A stretch of DNA of 64,000 nucleotides from contig SUWL01000001.1 of the NCBI GenBank assembly GCA_015061495.1, forward strand, positions 1 through 64,000. The letters run 5' to 3'. This document shows, piece by piece, positions 18,369 through 26,653 of this stretch (positions are counted from its first letter, which is position 1; every line of letters starts with the position of its first letter). The notes beneath the pieces are model-generated. The model was not told the DNA's origin. It saw only the letters and a program-made list of their open reading frames with translations, and did not search any database. Position numbers and translations under genes: made by a program. This DNA is from Lentisphaerota bacterium. GTDB taxonomy: Bacteria; Verrucomicrobiota; Lentisphaeria; Victivallales; Victivallaceae.

Positions 18369-19580
18369 ATGGCACTTTACAAGTACATAGCCGCCAAACC
18401 GGGCAAGCCTCCGGAAGAGATCGTCGTTGACGGAGATAATGAAAAAGAGGCGTTGGCGAAACTCCGCCGCCGGGGGATGATCCCGGTGCGTTTTCTGGGG
18501 ATCGACACCAATGGCGGCAAAAAGATGTGGAAAGGCGGCAAAAAGCCGGACATCTTTGAATTTACCCGTCAGCTTACACCGCTGCTTTCGGCAAATATCC
18601 AGCTTGAACAGGCATTGGCGATCATCAGTGAAGGTGCGGCGGAAGCGGTGCAGAAAGATTTTGTCAATTCACTCCGTCAGGGGTTGCATGAGGGTAAGAA
18701 ACTTTCGGAAATGGTACGTTCCTACGGTTCGCTTTTTCCGGATTACTACGCCAATCTGATCGAGAGCGGCGAAGAGAGCGGATGTCTGCCGGAGGTCACC
18801 GTTGAACTGCATAAATTCATGAGTGAAAGCCGGGATCTGAAAAACTTCATCGTATCCAGTTCGGTTTATCCCATTGTGATCTTTGCGGTGGTGATGGTGG
18901 TTTCAGTGGTGCTGTTTACGGTTTTTGTGCCGCACTTTTCGCAGATATTTGCGGATATGGGCAGGGAATTGCCCGGTTCCATGCGGATATTGAATTCGAT
19001 CGGGGCGGTTTTTAAGTGGCTCTGGTGGCTGCTGCCGCTGGCACTGGTCGGCGGCTGGTTTTTGCTCAAGCACCACTATGGTGCGGCGGAGTGGAAGCGC
19101 AAAGTCGGTGCGGTATTGATCAAAATCCCAGTGGCAGGCGGCATTATGGCTGATCTGGAAGTTTGCCGTTATTTGCGTACTCTGGCGATTCTGATCGGCA
19201 ATCACGTTGAGATCATCCGGACGGTGCGGATCGCCGGCAGGGTGATTTCCAATCCGGTCATTGCCGCCGGATTTGACGGGATCGACCGGAGGCTGAAGGG
19301 CGGTGAAAAACTTTCTGCCACGCTCAAGGATAATCCGTTTATTCCGCGCAGTACGGCAAGTATGCTGCGGGTCGGTGAAGAGTCCGGTCAGGTCGGAGAG
19401 ATGCTCGCCAATATCGCCGGCAATCTGGAAGCCGACACCCGGCAGAAGATCAAAAGAGCATTGAGTTTGTTTGAACCGCTGGTCATCATTCTGCTGGCGG
19501 TGATCGTTTTGGGAGTGGTCGTAGCGATATTTGTTGCTATGATGGAAATAAATTCTGTAACAGGAGGTCAGAAAATATGA
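18369..19580 (+). CDS. gspF: Type II secretion platform protein GspF
   Basis: The 403-residue protein is a GspF/PilC polytopic inner-membrane protein. It has the ALYKYIAAKPGKP N-terminus, two homologous cytoplasmic helical domains (FEFTRQLTPLLSANIQLEQAL and the second copy LRTLAILIGNHVEIIRTVRI) and three membrane segments (about 170-190, 215-235, 372-393). Segments SGEESGCLPEV and GEESGQVGEML are the repeated family signature. It forms the base on which the pseudopilus is assembled, next to GspE. It follows gspE after 6 bp and overlaps gspG by 4 bp. Confidence 0.95.
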   Translation: MALYKYIAAKPGKPPEEIVVDGDNEKEALAKLRRRGMIPVRFLGIDTNGGKKMWKGGKKPDIFEFTRQLTPLLSANIQLEQALAIISEGAAEAVQKDFVNSLRQGLHEGKKLSEMVRSYGSLFPDYYANLIESGEESGCLPEVTVELHKFMSESRDLKNFIVSSSVYPIVIFAVVMVVSVVLFTVFVPHFSQIFADMGRELPGSMRILNSIGAVFKWLWWLLPLALVGGWFLLKHHYGAAEWKRKVGAVLIKIPVAGGIMADLEVCRYLRTLAILIGNHVEIIRTVRIAGRVISNPVIAAGFDGIDRRLKGGEKLSATLKDNPFIPRSTASMLRVGEESGQVGEMLANIAGNLEADTRQKIKRALSLFEPLVIILLAVIVLGVVVAIFVAMMEINSVTGGQKI

Positions 19581-19999
19581 AAAAGATGCAGAGAAAAAAC
19601 CGTTTTACCCTTATTGAGGTGGTGATCGTGATCGTGATCCTGGTCACATTGGCATCCATTGCTACGCCGATGTATATGAATTACGTCAGCAATGCCAATA
19701 TCGGTGCCGCCAAGTCCCAGGTCAAACTGCTCGCCGATGCCATCAACGGCTACAAAACTGATAACAAAAATTATCCCGATCAGGAAAACGAATTGCGTGA
19801 CCTTATCGAAAATGTCGATGAATTGGAAACCTGGAAAGGTCCCTATCTGCAGGGCAGTATCCCCAAAGACCCCTGGGGTAATGCTTATGTCTACCTCTGC
19901 CCCGGCAACGATGACCGTCCCTTTGAAGTTATCAGTTACGGTGCTGATGGTGAAGAGGGCGGCGAAGGTGAAAATGCCGACATTTCCAGTTGGGATTGA
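19577..19999 (+). CDS. gspG: Major pseudopilin GspG
   Basis: The 140-residue protein has a 9-residue basic leader, FTLIEVVIVIVILVTLASIATP as prepilin helix (Glu at +5), and the C-terminal GspG signature IPKDPWGNAYVYLCPG with SYGADGEEGGEGENADISSWD-like calcium-binding end. It is the main subunit of the pseudopilus. The residue before the cleavage site is Arg9, not the usual Gly. It overlaps gspF by 4 bp and is followed by the three minor pseudopilins in the usual order. Confidence 0.93.
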   Translation: MKKMQRKNRFTLIEVVIVIVILVTLASIATPMYMNYVSNANIGAAKSQVKLLADAINGYKTDNKNYPDQENELRDLIENVDELETWKGPYLQGSIPKDPWGNAYVYLCPGNDDRPFEVISYGADGEEGGEGENADISSWD

Positions 20000-20018
20000 T
20001 AATTCCGGGAAGTGAATA

Positions 20019-20546
20019 GTGCGGAAACGGCACTTTACCCTTATCGAAGTGATCGTAGTACTGGTCATAATCATGACATTGACCGGTATTGCGGTCGCAT
20101 CGCTCCGGGGGGAATCCCCGGCTGCGGCATTGGATCGCAACTCGCTGGAGATCGAAGCATATCTGGCGGGGGTGCGCTTTTTGTGTGCCGAGAGCGGGAG
20201 GGATTATGTAGTGCGTTTCTACCCGGATAAAAAGATCTTCTGCGCTCACATCGACTATACGGACGACGAATTGCTGGAAATGGAAAAGGATATTACCGAA
20301 AGTTCAGCGGTCCGGAAATTCACTTTTGCCGAAAATATCGAAGTTTTTACTGTGGAAGCGGTTGAAAACGGCGCTATGGATGAGGAGTATGTGGAACTTT
20401 TCCGCTTCTATCCTTCCGGGGGGGCCGCATGCATCAACCGTCCGGGGATCCGGATCGAAAATCTCGCAAAATTTTTTGACATATCATTTTTCAGCGGTCA
20501 GCTCATTATCAGTGACGGAGACGGGGAAGGAGTGGATAAAAAATGA
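20019..20546 (+). CDS. gspH: Minor pseudopilin GspH
   Basis: The 175-residue protein starts with MRKRH then FTLIEVIVVLVIIMTLTGIA, a prepilin-type N-terminal helix with Glu5. The globular part is beta-rich with FLCAESGRDYVVRFYPDKK, typical of the GspH/FimT family. The -1 residue is His5 rather than Gly. The start is a GTG, needed to give a leader of normal length. Its position between gspG and gspI supports the assignment. It overlaps gspI by 4 bp. Confidence 0.85.
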   Translation: MRKRHFTLIEVIVVLVIIMTLTGIAVASLRGESPAAALDRNSLEIEAYLAGVRFLCAESGRDYVVRFYPDKKIFCAHIDYTDDELLEMEKDITESSAVRKFTFAENIEVFTVEAVENGAMDEEYVELFRFYPSGGAACINRPGIRIENLAKFFDISFFSGQLIISDGDGEGVDKK

Positions 20547-20962
20547 GGAACTTCTGCCGTTTTACTTTGCTGGAAGTGGTTATTGCGCTGGTGATTTTAT
20601 CGCTTTCTCTGGCAGGAATGCTGCGGTTGCTCACGCACTCCCAGAACCGGATCAGCCGGGCAGAGGAGCAGTGGCGGGAAATGCACATGCTCACCCAGGG
20701 GGCAGAGTACATTCTGCTTGCCGGCAGTGAAGAGGATTTGAGCGTGCCGGATGATATTTTCCCCTATCATGATCACCGGATCGACTGCACCGTTGAAGAT
20801 GCCGAGGGCATTCCGGAGGAGTTGAGCAGCCAGGAAAATCAACTGCCGTTGAAAAAGTGGACGATCACGCTCTACCGTTCTGCCGACCATGCTGAAAGGC
20901 TCAAAGTTATCATTGACCGTCTGGACTATTCGGCAAAGGAGGCGGACAGTGAAGCGCAGTAA
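20543..20962 (+). CDS. gspI: Minor pseudopilin GspI
   Basis: The 139-residue protein has a 6-residue leader MRNFCR followed by FTLLEVVIALVILSLSLAGML, then a helix with LTHSQNRISRAEEQW, as in GspI. It belongs to the tip complex I-J-K of the pseudopilus. The -1 residue is Arg rather than Gly. The length fits the family (about 120-140). It overlaps gspH by 4 bp and gspJ by 14 bp. Confidence 0.85.
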   Translation: MRNFCRFTLLEVVIALVILSLSLAGMLRLLTHSQNRISRAEEQWREMHMLTQGAEYILLAGSEEDLSVPDDIFPYHDHRIDCTVEDAEGIPEELSSQENQLPLKKWTITLYRSADHAERLKVIIDRLDYSAKEADSEAQ

Positions 20963-21755
20963 GTTTACTTTGATCGAATTGGTGGTCGCCATTGCGATCC
21001 TGATCGTGGTTGCCGGGATCATCGGTGTTGCCGGAGCGGCGTTTTATCAGGGCTATGAGCGGTCGCTGCGGGTGACGGAAAAGCTCAAAGAATTCATGGC
21101 GATCGACAACTTGATGGATACCCATATCCGCAATATGATACCTTTTGACTGGAAAGATGAGGACGGCAATGTGCGTCTGCTCTTTGACGGTGAAGAAAAC
21201 CGCATCTTTTTCTCCACCTTGCGCCGCAGTTACGGTGACCGTCCCGGAGCATTGCTCTTTGTCCGGGTATTTGTGGACAATGAGGAATTGGTCGCTGAAT
21301 ATTCGCCGTATCCCCGCTTCCCGTGGGTGGAAGAGGGCGATGAATCCATGCCTTTTACCCGGGAGGTGCTGGCAAAAAATGTGAGCAGTATCACTTTCAA
21401 ATATGCGGAAAATTCCACGGAAGACAGCGGCGGCATTGAGTTGCTTGATGAGTTCCGGGAAGAGGAAAACAGCGTTATTCCGCTGGCGGTCCTGTTGAAA
21501 ATTGAGTTTACCGACGGCAGCAGTGAACAGTGGTTCCGCCGGGTGGCGGGAGTTTCCCGCAACAGTACTTTCGGAGTGCGGGAAAATACCGGAAACAGTG
21601 ATGAAACTTCCGGCGGTACGGCGGCTTCAACTCCGTCGGTTTCCGGCGGAAGCGGCAGACCGTCGGTTTCCGGCGGAAGCAGCCGACCATCCGGTTCCGG
21701 CAGAGGCGGCAGACCATCCGGTTCCGGCAGACCCGGGGGGAGGGGCGGCAGATGA
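20949..21755 (+). CDS. gspJ: Minor pseudopilin GspJ with a low-complexity C-terminal tail
   Basis: From the GTG at 20949 the product has 268 residues: leader MKRSK, then FTLIELVVAIAILIVVAGIIG, then a beta-rich domain (FFSTLRRSYGDRPGALLFVRVF; NVSSITFKY) typical of GspJ. I chose this start because it puts the prepilin helix at the N-terminus; a longer frame from 20889 would bury it. The -1 residue is Lys. The last 45 residues are Ser/Gly/Arg/Pro repeats (SGGSGRPSVSGGSSRPSGSG-like), not a normal GspJ feature. It overlaps gspI by 14 bp and gspK by 4 bp. Confidence 0.85.
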   Translation: MKRSKFTLIELVVAIAILIVVAGIIGVAGAAFYQGYERSLRVTEKLKEFMAIDNLMDTHIRNMIPFDWKDEDGNVRLLFDGEENRIFFSTLRRSYGDRPGALLFVRVFVDNEELVAEYSPYPRFPWVEEGDESMPFTREVLAKNVSSITFKYAENSTEDSGGIELLDEFREEENSVIPLAVLLKIEFTDGSSEQWFRRVAGVSRNSTFGVRENTGNSDETSGGTAASTPSVSGGSGRPSVSGGSSRPSGSGRGGRPSGSGRPGGRGGR

Positions 21756-22750
21756 AAAAGCGGCAAATTTACCGTTACCATGCGGCATTGATATCGGTGT
21801 TGTGTCTGATATTCACTGCAGGGATCCTTACTGCGGCGACATTGGCACTCTCCCAGCGGGGAACATTCAGCGTGGCTGCCCATGTGGAACTGCAGCGCTC
21901 CATGCTGATCTCCGAGGGGGCTGCTACCCGGATACAGTATCTGCTGGCGGCTGACCGCAATCTCAATCCCGATGACAAGCCGGGGGCAGTGGATTACACG
22001 ACCTATGAATATGACCGCATCATGGCGGACGGAGTGGAACATACCATGGACTATTATGGTGAAGAGGTCAGTTTTACGGTCACAGATGCCGTCAGCGGCT
22101 GGGATATGAGTCCGGAAAATTATCAGAAGGTTCTGGAGTTGATTTCCGGCAGAGATGATGCCGGGGATGATGTTATCGATCTGGTCAATGAAGTTTCCCA
22201 CCGGTTGGGGGATTATCTGGACAGTGATGATGATATCCGTGATTACGGCAGGGAAGCCAATGATTATGAAGATATGGATGCCAAGCCGCTGCCCCGTAAT
22301 GAAAATATGCAGTTCCGGGAGGAACTGCTTTATATCGAGGGTTTCAGCAAACTTTTTCCGCCGGATGCAAACGGCAGATTGAGTTCCATAAGATTGATAC
22401 CTCCGGATAACACCTCTTCATTGAGCGGCACGGAAAGTTTGTTTTCTGCGGATCGTCAGACATTGGAATTGAAGTGTGATTTGTCGGAGGATGAATTGGA
22501 TACCGTAACGGATGCATTGGAGAGGTGGCGCACGGAAAAAGAGCTGTTGAGTGACACGCTGGATGAGGAATTGCTCAACAAACTCAACCGGGCATTCAGC
22601 ACCGTGGAAAGCGGCGCATATACAGTGATAATATCAGCTCCGGCATCCAAACCGCGGCCTTTCCGCAAACTGGTGTTTTCGTACTCCGGATTTGAGGTGG
22701 ACGGTCCGGCAGATCAGATGCTGCGTTATATGGAGTGGAATTTCCTGTGA
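21752..22750 (+). CDS. gspK: GspK-like minor pseudopilin
   Basis: The 332-residue protein has a basic N-terminus (MKKRQIYRYH), one hydrophobic helix (about 11-35, AALISVLCLIFTAGILTAA) and a long mostly helical domain containing FREELLYIEGFSKLFPP, matching the GspK region that reads 'EELLLIPGITPELF' in well-studied proteins. GspK lacks the +5 Glu and caps the pseudopilus tip together with GspI and GspJ. An acidic insert (about 135-185) lies in the middle. It overlaps gspJ and the next gene by 4 bp each. The size is typical of the family. Confidence 0.85.
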   Translation: MKKRQIYRYHAALISVLCLIFTAGILTAATLALSQRGTFSVAAHVELQRSMLISEGAATRIQYLLAADRNLNPDDKPGAVDYTTYEYDRIMADGVEHTMDYYGEEVSFTVTDAVSGWDMSPENYQKVLELISGRDDAGDDVIDLVNEVSHRLGDYLDSDDDIRDYGREANDYEDMDAKPLPRNENMQFREELLYIEGFSKLFPPDANGRLSSIRLIPPDNTSSLSGTESLFSADRQTLELKCDLSEDELDTVTDALERWRTEKELLSDTLDEELLNKLNRAFSTVESGAYTVIISAPASKPRPFRKLVFSYSGFEVDGPADQMLRYMEWNFL

Positions 22751-23112
22751 AAAAGTTCTGTTTGATTCTGCTTTTATTGACTGGCGGGTTGATTTACGCA
22801 CCCCGGGCGCAGGCTGAACCGGTCACGATGGTGATTCTGGCTCCGCTGGCACTTGAAGGGGCAAAGATCGCCTCTCCGCACGTTATTGCCGCCATGCAGC
22901 GCGGCGGACGGCAGATGTTGGAGATCGGAAAAGATCTGGGGAATCTGCTGCGCTTGCCGTGGGGCTTGTGTCAGGCGACACTGGGAGCGCCGTTGGGACT
23001 TTTCGGGCAGGGGGTGGAAAATATGGTCATCGGAGTGTGTGCGCCGTTTCAATTGGTTGGCGATGTGTTGATCCTGCCGTTGAGTTTTTTTGGAATTGGC
23101 GGCGGAGGATGA
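22747..23112 (+). CDS. Small exported protein ending the secretion operon
   Basis: From the GTG overlapping the gspK stop (GTGA) the product has 121 residues with a clear signal peptide (KKFCLILLLLTGGLIYAPRAQA). The mature part has the pattern IGKDLGNLLRLPWG ... GLFGQGVEN ... GDVLILPLSFF, which parallels the product at 54670-55101 in spacing of Gly/Asn/Pro and the hydrophobic segments. I therefore regard the two as distant paralogues. Function is unknown. It is the last gene before a strong terminator. Confidence 0.7.
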   Translation: MKKFCLILLLLTGGLIYAPRAQAEPVTMVILAPLALEGAKIASPHVIAAMQRGGRQMLEIGKDLGNLLRLPWGLCQATLGAPLGLFGQGVENMVIGVCAPFQLVGDVLILPLSFFGIGGGG

Positions 23113-23135
23113 AATTTTTGATTTCTGCTGTTGTA

Positions 23136-23179
23136 TAAACGCTCATTATGTATTATATTATATAATGAGCGTTTTTTTA
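23136..23179 (+). terminator. Strong terminator of the type II secretion operon
   Basis: A 13-bp perfect stem (23136-23148 with 23162-23174) with a 13-base A/T loop is followed by a T-run (TTTTTTTATTTTT). It starts 23 bp after the last gene of the operon. Confidence 0.85.
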
Positions 23180-23204
23180 TTTTTAAATAAATCAGGTGGA
23201 TATT

Positions 23205-24941
23205 ATGAAAATGAGTAAAATGGCGGGGCGCAGACTCCGTGAAGTTCCTAAAGATGCCAAGACCGTAAGTCATCAGTTTTTAATGCGCGGCGGTTATATC
23301 CGTCCGGTTTCGGCGGGTATCTATTCTCTGCTGCCTGCAGGCAAGAGGATCGTTGCCAAAATCGAAAAAATCATCCGTGAAGAGATGGATCGTATCGATG
23401 GACAGGAGATCCTGATGCCGGTTGCACTGCCAGCCGCGTTGTGGCAGGAATCCGGCAGATATGAGTCTGTCGGAGCGGAATTGCTCCGCTTCTCCGACCG
23501 TAATGACAAACCCATGCTGCTTGCCATGACCCATGAGGAGTGCGTTACGGCACTGATCCGCACCGAGGTCAACAGTTACAAACAGCTGCCGGTGATGGTT
23601 TACCAGATCCAGACCAAATACCGTGACGAAGCCCGTCCCCGTGCCGGATTGATCCGGACAAGGGAATTTACGATGAAAGATGCCTACAGTTTTCACACCG
23701 ATCAGGCTGATCTGGAAGCGTACTATGTGCGCGCCCACGAAGCATACGAACGGATCTTCCGCCGCATCGGTCTGGACAATGTGTTGAGCATTGAGTCCAA
23801 CAGCGGAATGATGGGCGGCAAAATTTCCCACGAATTCATGGCGATTTCGGAATGCGGTGAAGATACGATTTTCGTTTCCCCCGACCGCAAATACCGTGCC
23901 AACCGGGAGATCGCCGTGGCAGATTGGAAATTTGTCAAAGAAGAACCCCGGGAATTGGAAAAGGTCGCCACTCCCGACTGCAAAACTATCGAAGAGGTGG
24001 CGAACTTCCTCAATGTCAAAGCGGAAAACACCGGTAAAGCCGTGTTCTATCAGGATGCCCGTACCGGGGAATTGATCTTTGCTCTGATCCGCGGCGATTT
24101 TGAGGTCAATGAGAGCAAACTTGCCAATGCGGCACTGGTTCCGGAGTTGAAGTTCGCTGATGATGAAGCCATTCTTGCCGCCGGAGCGGTTCCCGGTTTC
24201 GCCAGTCCGCTCAATCTCAAAGGCAAAAAGGCAAAGATCATTATCGACCGTTCCGCTTTTGAATCATCCAATCTGGTGGTCGGTGCCAATGAACCCGGAT
24301 ATCACTATCTCAACTTCAATGCTGAAAGAGACCTGGCGGGCGTTGACTGTATCGTTACCGATATTGCCACTGTCCGCGAAGGCGACCCCGCACCCGGTTC
24401 CGGTGAACCGCTGCAGATGCTCCGGGGTATTGAGGTCGGAAATATCTTCCAGCTTGGTACGAAGTATTCCGAATCAATGAACTGCAATTATCTGGATAAA
24501 GACGGCAAGAGCCGTCCCATGATCATGGGCTGTTACGGTATCGGTGTCGGACGGGCAATGGCTTCGGTGATCGAATTTTCCCACGATGATTACGGACCGG
24601 TCTGGCCGATGTCCATTGCTCCGTGGCAGGTTCAGGTGTGCGCCATTGATCCCCACAAAGCCGGGGTCGGCGAAGCCGCGGAAAAACTGGTTGCTGAATT
24701 GGAAGCCCTCGGCATTGAAGTGCTGTATGATGATCGCGGTGAAAAAGCCGGCAGTATGTTCAGCGATGCTGATTTGCTGGGTATTCCATTGCGACTGGTG
24801 GTCTCCCCCAAGACTATTACGGAGAATGAAGCGGAATTCCGCACCCGTGCCTGCCGGGACAGCGTGAGATTCAAACTTGATGAGGCCGCCGGGATCATTG
24901 CCGGCAAGGTGGCTGAAGAACTTGCCAGGTTTGAATTTTGA
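23205..24941 (+). CDS. proS: Prolyl-tRNA synthetase
   Basis: The 578-residue enzyme charges tRNA-Pro with proline in the cytoplasm. It has the class II motifs TKYRDEARPRAGLIRTREFTM-type (motif 2 region) and GCYGIGVGRAMAS (motif 3), an editing INS domain between them (about 225-385, with the YbaK-like VVGANEPGYHYLN) and a C-terminal anticodon-binding domain. The length is that of the long bacterial type. I chose the ATG at 23205 because AGGTGG lies five bases upstream; an in-frame GTG at 23196 is part of that site. It lies between a terminator and a NifU-type gene. Confidence 0.95.
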   Translation: MKMSKMAGRRLREVPKDAKTVSHQFLMRGGYIRPVSAGIYSLLPAGKRIVAKIEKIIREEMDRIDGQEILMPVALPAALWQESGRYESVGAELLRFSDRNDKPMLLAMTHEECVTALIRTEVNSYKQLPVMVYQIQTKYRDEARPRAGLIRTREFTMKDAYSFHTDQADLEAYYVRAHEAYERIFRRIGLDNVLSIESNSGMMGGKISHEFMAISECGEDTIFVSPDRKYRANREIAVADWKFVKEEPRELEKVATPDCKTIEEVANFLNVKAENTGKAVFYQDARTGELIFALIRGDFEVNESKLANAALVPELKFADDEAILAAGAVPGFASPLNLKGKKAKIIIDRSAFESSNLVVGANEPGYHYLNFNAERDLAGVDCIVTDIATVREGDPAPGSGEPLQMLRGIEVGNIFQLGTKYSESMNCNYLDKDGKSRPMIMGCYGIGVGRAMASVIEFSHDDYGPVWPMSIAPWQVQVCAIDPHKAGVGEAAEKLVAELEALGIEVLYDDRGEKAGSMFSDADLLGIPLRLVVSPKTITENEAEFRTRACRDSVRFKLDEAAGIIAGKVAEELARFEF

Positions 24942-24974
24942 AGTTGACAATTTTAGAATAGGAAATGGTTAAAT

Positions 24975-25568
24975 ATGTGGAATTATACTGACAAGGTCAT
25001 CGACCACTTTATGAACCCCCGCAATGTTGGCGAGGTGGAAAATCCCGACGGTACCGGTCAGGTCGGCAATGCCGCATGCGGAGATGCGCTCAAACTGACA
25101 TTCAAATTGGATGACAGCGGTAAAATCAGCGAGGTCAAATTCAAAACTTTCGGCTGTGCCAGTGCGATTGCATCCAGTTCCGCTTTGACCGAATTGATCA
25201 AGGGGATGACTCTGGAAGAGGCGGCAAAGGTTACCAATCAGGATATTGTCGCTCTGCTCGGAGAACTTCCGGAAGCCAAAATGCACTGTTCGGTCATGGG
25301 TATGGAAGCACTTCAGGCGGCAATCGCTGATTACAAAGGTGAACCAAATCCTTTTGAAAAGCTCGACGATCACGACGGCAAACTCATCTGCAAATGTTTC
25401 GGGGTCACCGATCTGAAAATTTTGCGGGTGGCAAAGGAAAATGACCTGCACCGTGCTGAAGAGATCACCAACTACTGTAAAGCCGGTGGTGCCTGCGGCT
25501 CCTGTCTGGGCGCGATCCAGCGGCTGTTGGATGATATGTGGAAACTGGAGAGTATCAAAAAATGCTGA
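24975..25568 (+). CDS. NifU-type iron-sulfur scaffold with BFD-like domain
   Basis: The 197-residue protein joins an IscU/NifU N-terminal scaffold domain (about 1-125, with cluster-binding Cys in NAACGD, FGCASA and MHCSVMG) to a BFD-like [2Fe-2S] domain (about 135-195, with CKCFG and CKAGGACGSC). This equals the first two domains of nitrogenase NifU without the C-terminal Nfu domain. It assembles iron-sulfur clusters in the cytoplasm. No cysteine desulfurase gene is adjacent, which is unusual for this family. The stop lies 7 bp inside the prfB gene start, so translation is coupled. Confidence 0.9.
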   Translation: MWNYTDKVIDHFMNPRNVGEVENPDGTGQVGNAACGDALKLTFKLDDSGKISEVKFKTFGCASAIASSSALTELIKGMTLEEAAKVTNQDIVALLGELPEAKMHCSVMGMEALQAAIADYKGEPNPFEKLDDHDGKLICKCFGVTDLKILRVAKENDLHRAEEITNYCKAGGACGSCLGAIQRLLDDMWKLESIKKC

Positions 25569-26653
25569 CGATCGAAGAATTACGCCAGAAAGAGAACGAT
25601 TATAAAGCCCGTTTGGAACAAGTCGAAGGATTCCTCAAAATCAGTGAAAAAGAGGAGGAATTAGCCGCTCTTGAAGCTAAAATGAATGCGCCGGATTTCT
25701 GGAATGACAAAGAGGGCGCACAGAGTATCATTGCAGCGGTATCATCCTGCCGCAATATCATCACGCCTTTCCGCAAGATGGAGAGCACCCTTGCGGATTT
25801 CGGTACGGCATTGGAATTCGCCGCCGAGGATGAGGCATTTATCGAAGAAGCCGAGGCGCAGCTGCCGGCATTGGAATCCGAACTGGATAAACTGGAGATC
25901 GTCAGTTTCCTTTCCGGGCGTTTCGACCGCAATAACTTCTATCTGACCATCCACGCAGGCGCGGGTGGTACGGAGTCCTGTGACTGGGGCAGTATGCTTT
26001 TCCGCATGTACCGCCGCTATGCTGAACGCCGGGGGTGGAAAGAGGAACTGATCGACTATCAGCCCGGTGATGAAGCCGGTATCCGCAGTGCGACACTGCA
26101 CATCATGGGTGAATTTGCCTATGGCTACTGCAAAGGAGAGAATGGAGTCCACCGTCTGGTACGTATTTCGCCTTTCGACAGCAATGCCCGGCGTCACACC
26201 AGTTTCTGTTCAGTCGATGTGTTCCCGGAAATCGATGATGACATCGACATCGAGATCAATGAAGCCGACTTGCGGGTGGATACCTACCGTTCCAGCGGTG
26301 CCGGCGGTCAGCACGTCAATACGACGGACTCTGCCGTCCGGATCACCCACTTGCCCAGCGGCATCGTGGTCAGCTGCCAGAATGAGCGTTCCCAGCACAA
26401 AAACCGTGCCACGGCGATGAAAATGCTCAAGGCCCGTTTGTTTGAGATCGAGGAGCGCAAGCGGCGTGAAGCGGCAGCGGCACTTCGCGGAGAACAGATG
26501 GAAAACGGCTGGGGCAGTCAGATCCGCAGTTATGTTCTGCAGCCCTATCAGATGGTCAAAGATTTGCGTACAGATGTTGAGACCAGTGACACCTCCGGAG
26601 TGCTGGATGGCGACATCGACCGCTTTATTGAGGCGTATTTGAAACAGCAATGA
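25562..26653 (+). CDS. prfB: Peptide chain release factor 2
   Basis: The 363-residue protein is RF2, recognising UGA/UAA: it has the SPF codon-recognition motif (VRISPFDSNARRHTSF), the catalytic GGQ loop (SSGAGGQHVNTTDSAV) and the C-terminal YVLQPYQMVKDLRT and ETSDTSGVLDGDID. I chose the ATG at 25562 (MLTIEELRQ); a longer frame from 25538 lies inside the NifU gene. The reading frame is continuous: the internal UGA with CUUUGA slip site that controls RF2 in E. coli and many others is absent. It overlaps epmA by 4 bp. Confidence 0.95.
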   Translation: MLTIEELRQKENDYKARLEQVEGFLKISEKEEELAALEAKMNAPDFWNDKEGAQSIIAAVSSCRNIITPFRKMESTLADFGTALEFAAEDEAFIEEAEAQLPALESELDKLEIVSFLSGRFDRNNFYLTIHAGAGGTESCDWGSMLFRMYRRYAERRGWKEELIDYQPGDEAGIRSATLHIMGEFAYGYCKGENGVHRLVRISPFDSNARRHTSFCSVDVFPEIDDDIDIEINEADLRVDTYRSSGAGGQHVNTTDSAVRITHLPSGIVVSCQNERSQHKNRATAMKMLKARLFEIEERKRREAAAALRGEQMENGWGSQIRSYVLQPYQMVKDLRTDVETSDTSGVLDGDIDRFIEAYLKQQ

